Origin: Planctomycetaceae bacterium
GTDB lineage: Bacteria > Planctomycetota > Planctomycetia > Pirellulales > UBA1268
Reading direction: 5' to 3'
Length of the DNA stretch: 7,077 nucleotides
Assembly: GCA_947440895.1 (NCBI GenBank)
Contig: CANETO010000098.1
Coordinates: 1-7,077, forward strand
The notes below the pieces were generated by a model, which was given only the letters and a program-made list of their open reading frames with translations, was not told the DNA's origin and did not search any database. Shown one piece after another: positions 5,513 through 7,077 of this stretch (positions are counted from its first letter, which is position 1; each line of letters starts with the position of its first letter). Made by a program: the position numbers and the translations under genes.

Positions 5513-6483
5513 CACCAGCGCAGCTGGGCACGCGGCGTCGACGTACCGGCCGCCGCCTTGGCGGCTTCCAGCAGACGCTCACGGACCGCCGCATCCTCAG
5601 TCTCTGGAAGCATGATCTGCACCACGGCAATCAGATCGCCTTTCGCGCCGTTGGCATGATGCACCCCCATCCCTCCGGCGCGAAGCTTGCGGCCGCCGGA
5701 AGTGCCCGGGGGAATGCGGAGGCTGATCGTGCCCCACGGCGTGGGAACATCCACCTTGGCTCCCTCGATCGCTTCCGCAAGAGACACTGGCAACGTGATG
5801 TCGAGGGTGTCGCCGTCACGGCGAAATACCGGATGCGGCTCCACGCTCACTTCCAGCAGCAGGTCTCCGGCAGATCCACCGCCCGACCCCGGTAAACCCT
5901 GTCCACGCAGTCGCATCCGGCCACCATCGGGCAGCCCCTGCGGAATCGTGACACTGATGGTCTCGGTCTTGCCATCGCGATCGAGCCGCACGTCGGTCTT
6001 GCCGCCCTCGATTGCCAGTGTGAACGGCACCTCGATGCGGGCCGTGACGTCCTGACCGGGCACCTGCGTGGACCGCTTGCGGCCCCGCGTTGTACGGCCG
6101 CCCCCGCCGGCTCCCCGAAACATGTCGGCAAAGCCGCCGCCGCCACCGCCGAACAGGCTCTCCAGGTCGATCTCGCCACCGCCGGGAAATCCTCCAGCGC
6201 CGGGAAAGGGTCCACCGCCACCGCCGCCGGCCCAGCCACCTCCGGGCCCGCCAGCCCCCACTCCCTCGAAGGAGCTGCCGTAGCGATCGTACATCTCCCT
6301 CTTGCTCGGGTCGTTGAGCACGTCGAAGGCCGTCTGCACCTGCTTGAACTTCTCCTTCGCCGAGGCATCGTCGGGATGGAGGTCGGGATGGTACTTCCGT
6401 GCCAGCTCGCGGTAGGCCTTGCGGATGTCTTCTGCCGATGCCGATTTCGATACGCCAAGCGTCTGGTAGTGGTCTTCCGCCAT
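5512..6483 (-). CDS. DnaJ/CbpA-type co-chaperone without zinc finger
   Basis: This J-domain co-chaperone of 323 residues would stimulate a DnaK (Hsp70) ATPase and deliver unfolded clients. The J domain is residues 5-70, with DHYQTLGVSKSASAEDIRKA at the start and the essential HPD at 32-34. Residues 74-130 are a very Gly-rich linker with few Phe, ending in a basic stretch. The CXXCXGXG zinc-finger repeats of class A DnaJ are absent, so it is class B, like CbpA. The C-terminal client-binding and dimer region follows (from about 146), with typical IPQGLPDGGRMRLRGQG (180-196) and HPVFRRDGDTLDI (217-229). The frame is open for 91 more codons upstream, but that part runs into ppk1 and lacks J-domain sequence, so the ATG at 6483 is chosen. 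No clear Shine-Dalgarno sequence is seen. The stop overlaps the rnpA start. Confidence 0.94.
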   Translation of the reverse strand: MAEDHYQTLGVSKSASAEDIRKAYRELARKYHPDLHPDDASAKEKFKQVQTAFDVLNDPSKREMYDRYGSSFEGVGAGGPGGGWAGGGGGGPFPGAGGFPGGGEIDLESLFGGGGGGFADMFRGAGGGGRTTRGRKRSTQVPGQDVTARIEVPFTLAIEGGKTDVRLDRDGKTETISVTIPQGLPDGGRMRLRGQGLPGSGGGSAGDLLLEVSVEPHPVFRRDGDTLDITLPVSLAEAIEGAKVDVPTPWGTISLRIPPGTSGGRKLRAGGMGVHHANGAKGDLIAVVQIMLPETEDAAVRERLLEAAKAAAGTSTPRAQLRW

Positions 6484-6532
6484 CGAATGTGCTCTGGGAG
6501 TGACGCTGCCGTGCACTGTACCTGGACCGGCA

Positions 6533-6568
6533 ACGGAGCCCACTATGCTAGCAGACCATCGGCTCCGT
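6533..6568. repeat. Inverted repeat with candidate extended -10 between ppk1 and dnaJ
   Basis: Perfect 8-base arms, ACGGAGCC (6533-6540) and GGCTCCGT (6561-6568), flank a 20-base centre that contains the palindrome TGCTAGCA (6546-6553). On the minus strand the centre reads TGCTAGCAT, which looks like an extended -10 box; transcription from it would start about 55 bases before dnaJ. The -35 region is poor. There is no T-run on either strand, so this is not a standard intrinsic terminator. It could be an operator over a dnaJ promoter or an RNA hairpin in the ppk1-dnaJ transcript. The repeat is plain to see; the function is inferred. Confidence 0.45.
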
Positions 6569-6590
6569 GATGCGTCCCATGCTACCTCCG

Positions 6591-7077
6591 CTACCCCCGG
6601 GACTTTCGCGACCTGCCAGCCGATGCACGGCCGCGTCTGACACCACCACCGCCCCCGAGTCCAGTGGCCCCAGCGTCGCCACCGGCCGCGGTCGATACCG
6701 CCGTCCCGAATGAATCCACCTCCGACCCGACCTGCTCGAGCATCTGAATCTGGCACCGCACGGGGGTCTCGCCCGGCCCGGGATGAAGGAGATGAAACAC
6801 GCCTTCCGAGTCCAATTTCCGGGCCCGCGTGTTGTCGGCGAGATAGACGGGAATGATCTCTTTCAGGATTCGTGACGACAGTTCCGGCGCGAGCACCGGA
6901 AACATCAGTTCAACCCGTCGGAAGAAATTCCGCGGCATCCAGTCGGCACTCGACAGGAACACCTGCGCGTCCTCGTCAGGGCCGAAGACATAGACGCGAC
7001 TGTGCTCCAAGAACCGGTCGACGATGCTGCGGACACGAATCGTCTCGCTCAACCCCGGCACGCCCGGCCGCAGGGAA
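6591..7077 (-). CDS. ppk1: Polyphosphate kinase 1, C-terminal part (5' end outside window)
   Basis: Ppk1 makes long-chain inorganic polyphosphate from ATP, reversibly. The frame is open to the window edge, and 161 residues are visible. They begin SLRPGVPGLSETIRVRSIVDRFLEHSRVY, the strongly conserved core of the last (C2) catalytic domain; the His of FLEH (25th visible residue) matches E. coli His592 by its spacing and motif. SADWMPRN (43-50) and RRVELMFPV follow, then YLADNTRARKLDSEG, all in the family order. The phosphorylated His of the C1 domain lies outside the window. After about the 118th visible residue the protein runs into a tail of some 44 residues, first Gly/Ala/Ser/Thr-rich with a run of five Gly, then basic (VRRGRASAGRSRKSRG). 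This tail goes beyond the usual family end. dnaJ follows after 107 bases on the same strand. Confidence 0.95.
   Translation of the reverse strand, partial: SLRPGVPGLSETIRVRSIVDRFLEHSRVYVFGPDEDAQVFLSSADWMPRNFFRRVELMFPVLAPELSSRILKEIIPVYLADNTRARKLDSEGVFHLLHPGPGETPVRCQIQMLEQVGSEVDSFGTAVSTAAGGDAGATGLGGGGGVRRGRASAGRSRKSRG

Noticed and set aside
6110..6262. GCC/CCG-rich stretch resembling a tandem repeat
   Set aside because: No fixed unit recurs; it encodes the Gly-rich linker of the DnaJ-type protein and is low complexity rather than a repeat array.
6068..6283. Proline-rich plus-strand open frame
   Set aside because: It is the reverse complement of the glycine-rich linker of the DnaJ-type protein; Gly codons read backwards give Pro.
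6484..6756. Upstream extension of the dnaJ frame by 91 codons
   Set aside because: It overlaps the ppk1 coding end, has no similarity to J-domain proteins, and the canonical J-domain start is at 6483.

Overview
The window looks like ordinary chromosomal DNA from a GC-rich bacterium. I infer Planctomycetota, with modest confidence. The grounds are the GC-rich codon use, the style of the third glycosyltransferase, the FabI sequence type, and a scattered gene order in which rnpA and yidD are not next to rpmH or yidC. No gene here fixes the taxon. I see no insertion sequence, CRISPR array, phage gene or clear sign of recent transfer.

Left third (1-3252): three GT-B fold, family 4-type glycosyltransferases, probably part of a surface polysaccharide cluster that continues to the left. 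The first is a 3' fragment on the plus strand. The second is complete, on the minus strand, and convergent with the first. The third is complete, on the plus strand, and divergent from the second across an 80-base spacer. The second lacks the usual E-X7-E pair; the first and third keep it.

Middle (3253-4805): a tRNA-Lys (anticodon CTT) on the minus strand lies back to back with fabI (enoyl-ACP reductase of fatty acid synthesis). The roughly 130 bases between them hold two plausible sigma-70-type promoters facing opposite ways. A short MutT-like NUDIX hydrolase follows fabI on the same strand and may share its transcript.

Right third (4790-7077), all on the minus strand and so read right to left: the C-terminal part of polyphosphate kinase (ppk1), a 107-base gap with an inverted repeat, a zinc-finger-free DnaJ/CbpA-type co-chaperone, rnpA (protein subunit of RNase P) and yidD (membrane insertion factor). 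The dnaJ stop overlaps the rnpA start, and yidD begins three bases after the rnpA stop, so these three are very likely co-translated. The 3' end of yidD overlaps the 3' end of the NUDIX gene by 16 bases.

I found nothing that I can defend as a wholly new system. The points most worth a second look are the dnaJ-rnpA-yidD unit without rpmH, the inverted repeat ahead of dnaJ, and the glycosyltransferase with an altered donor-site motif.
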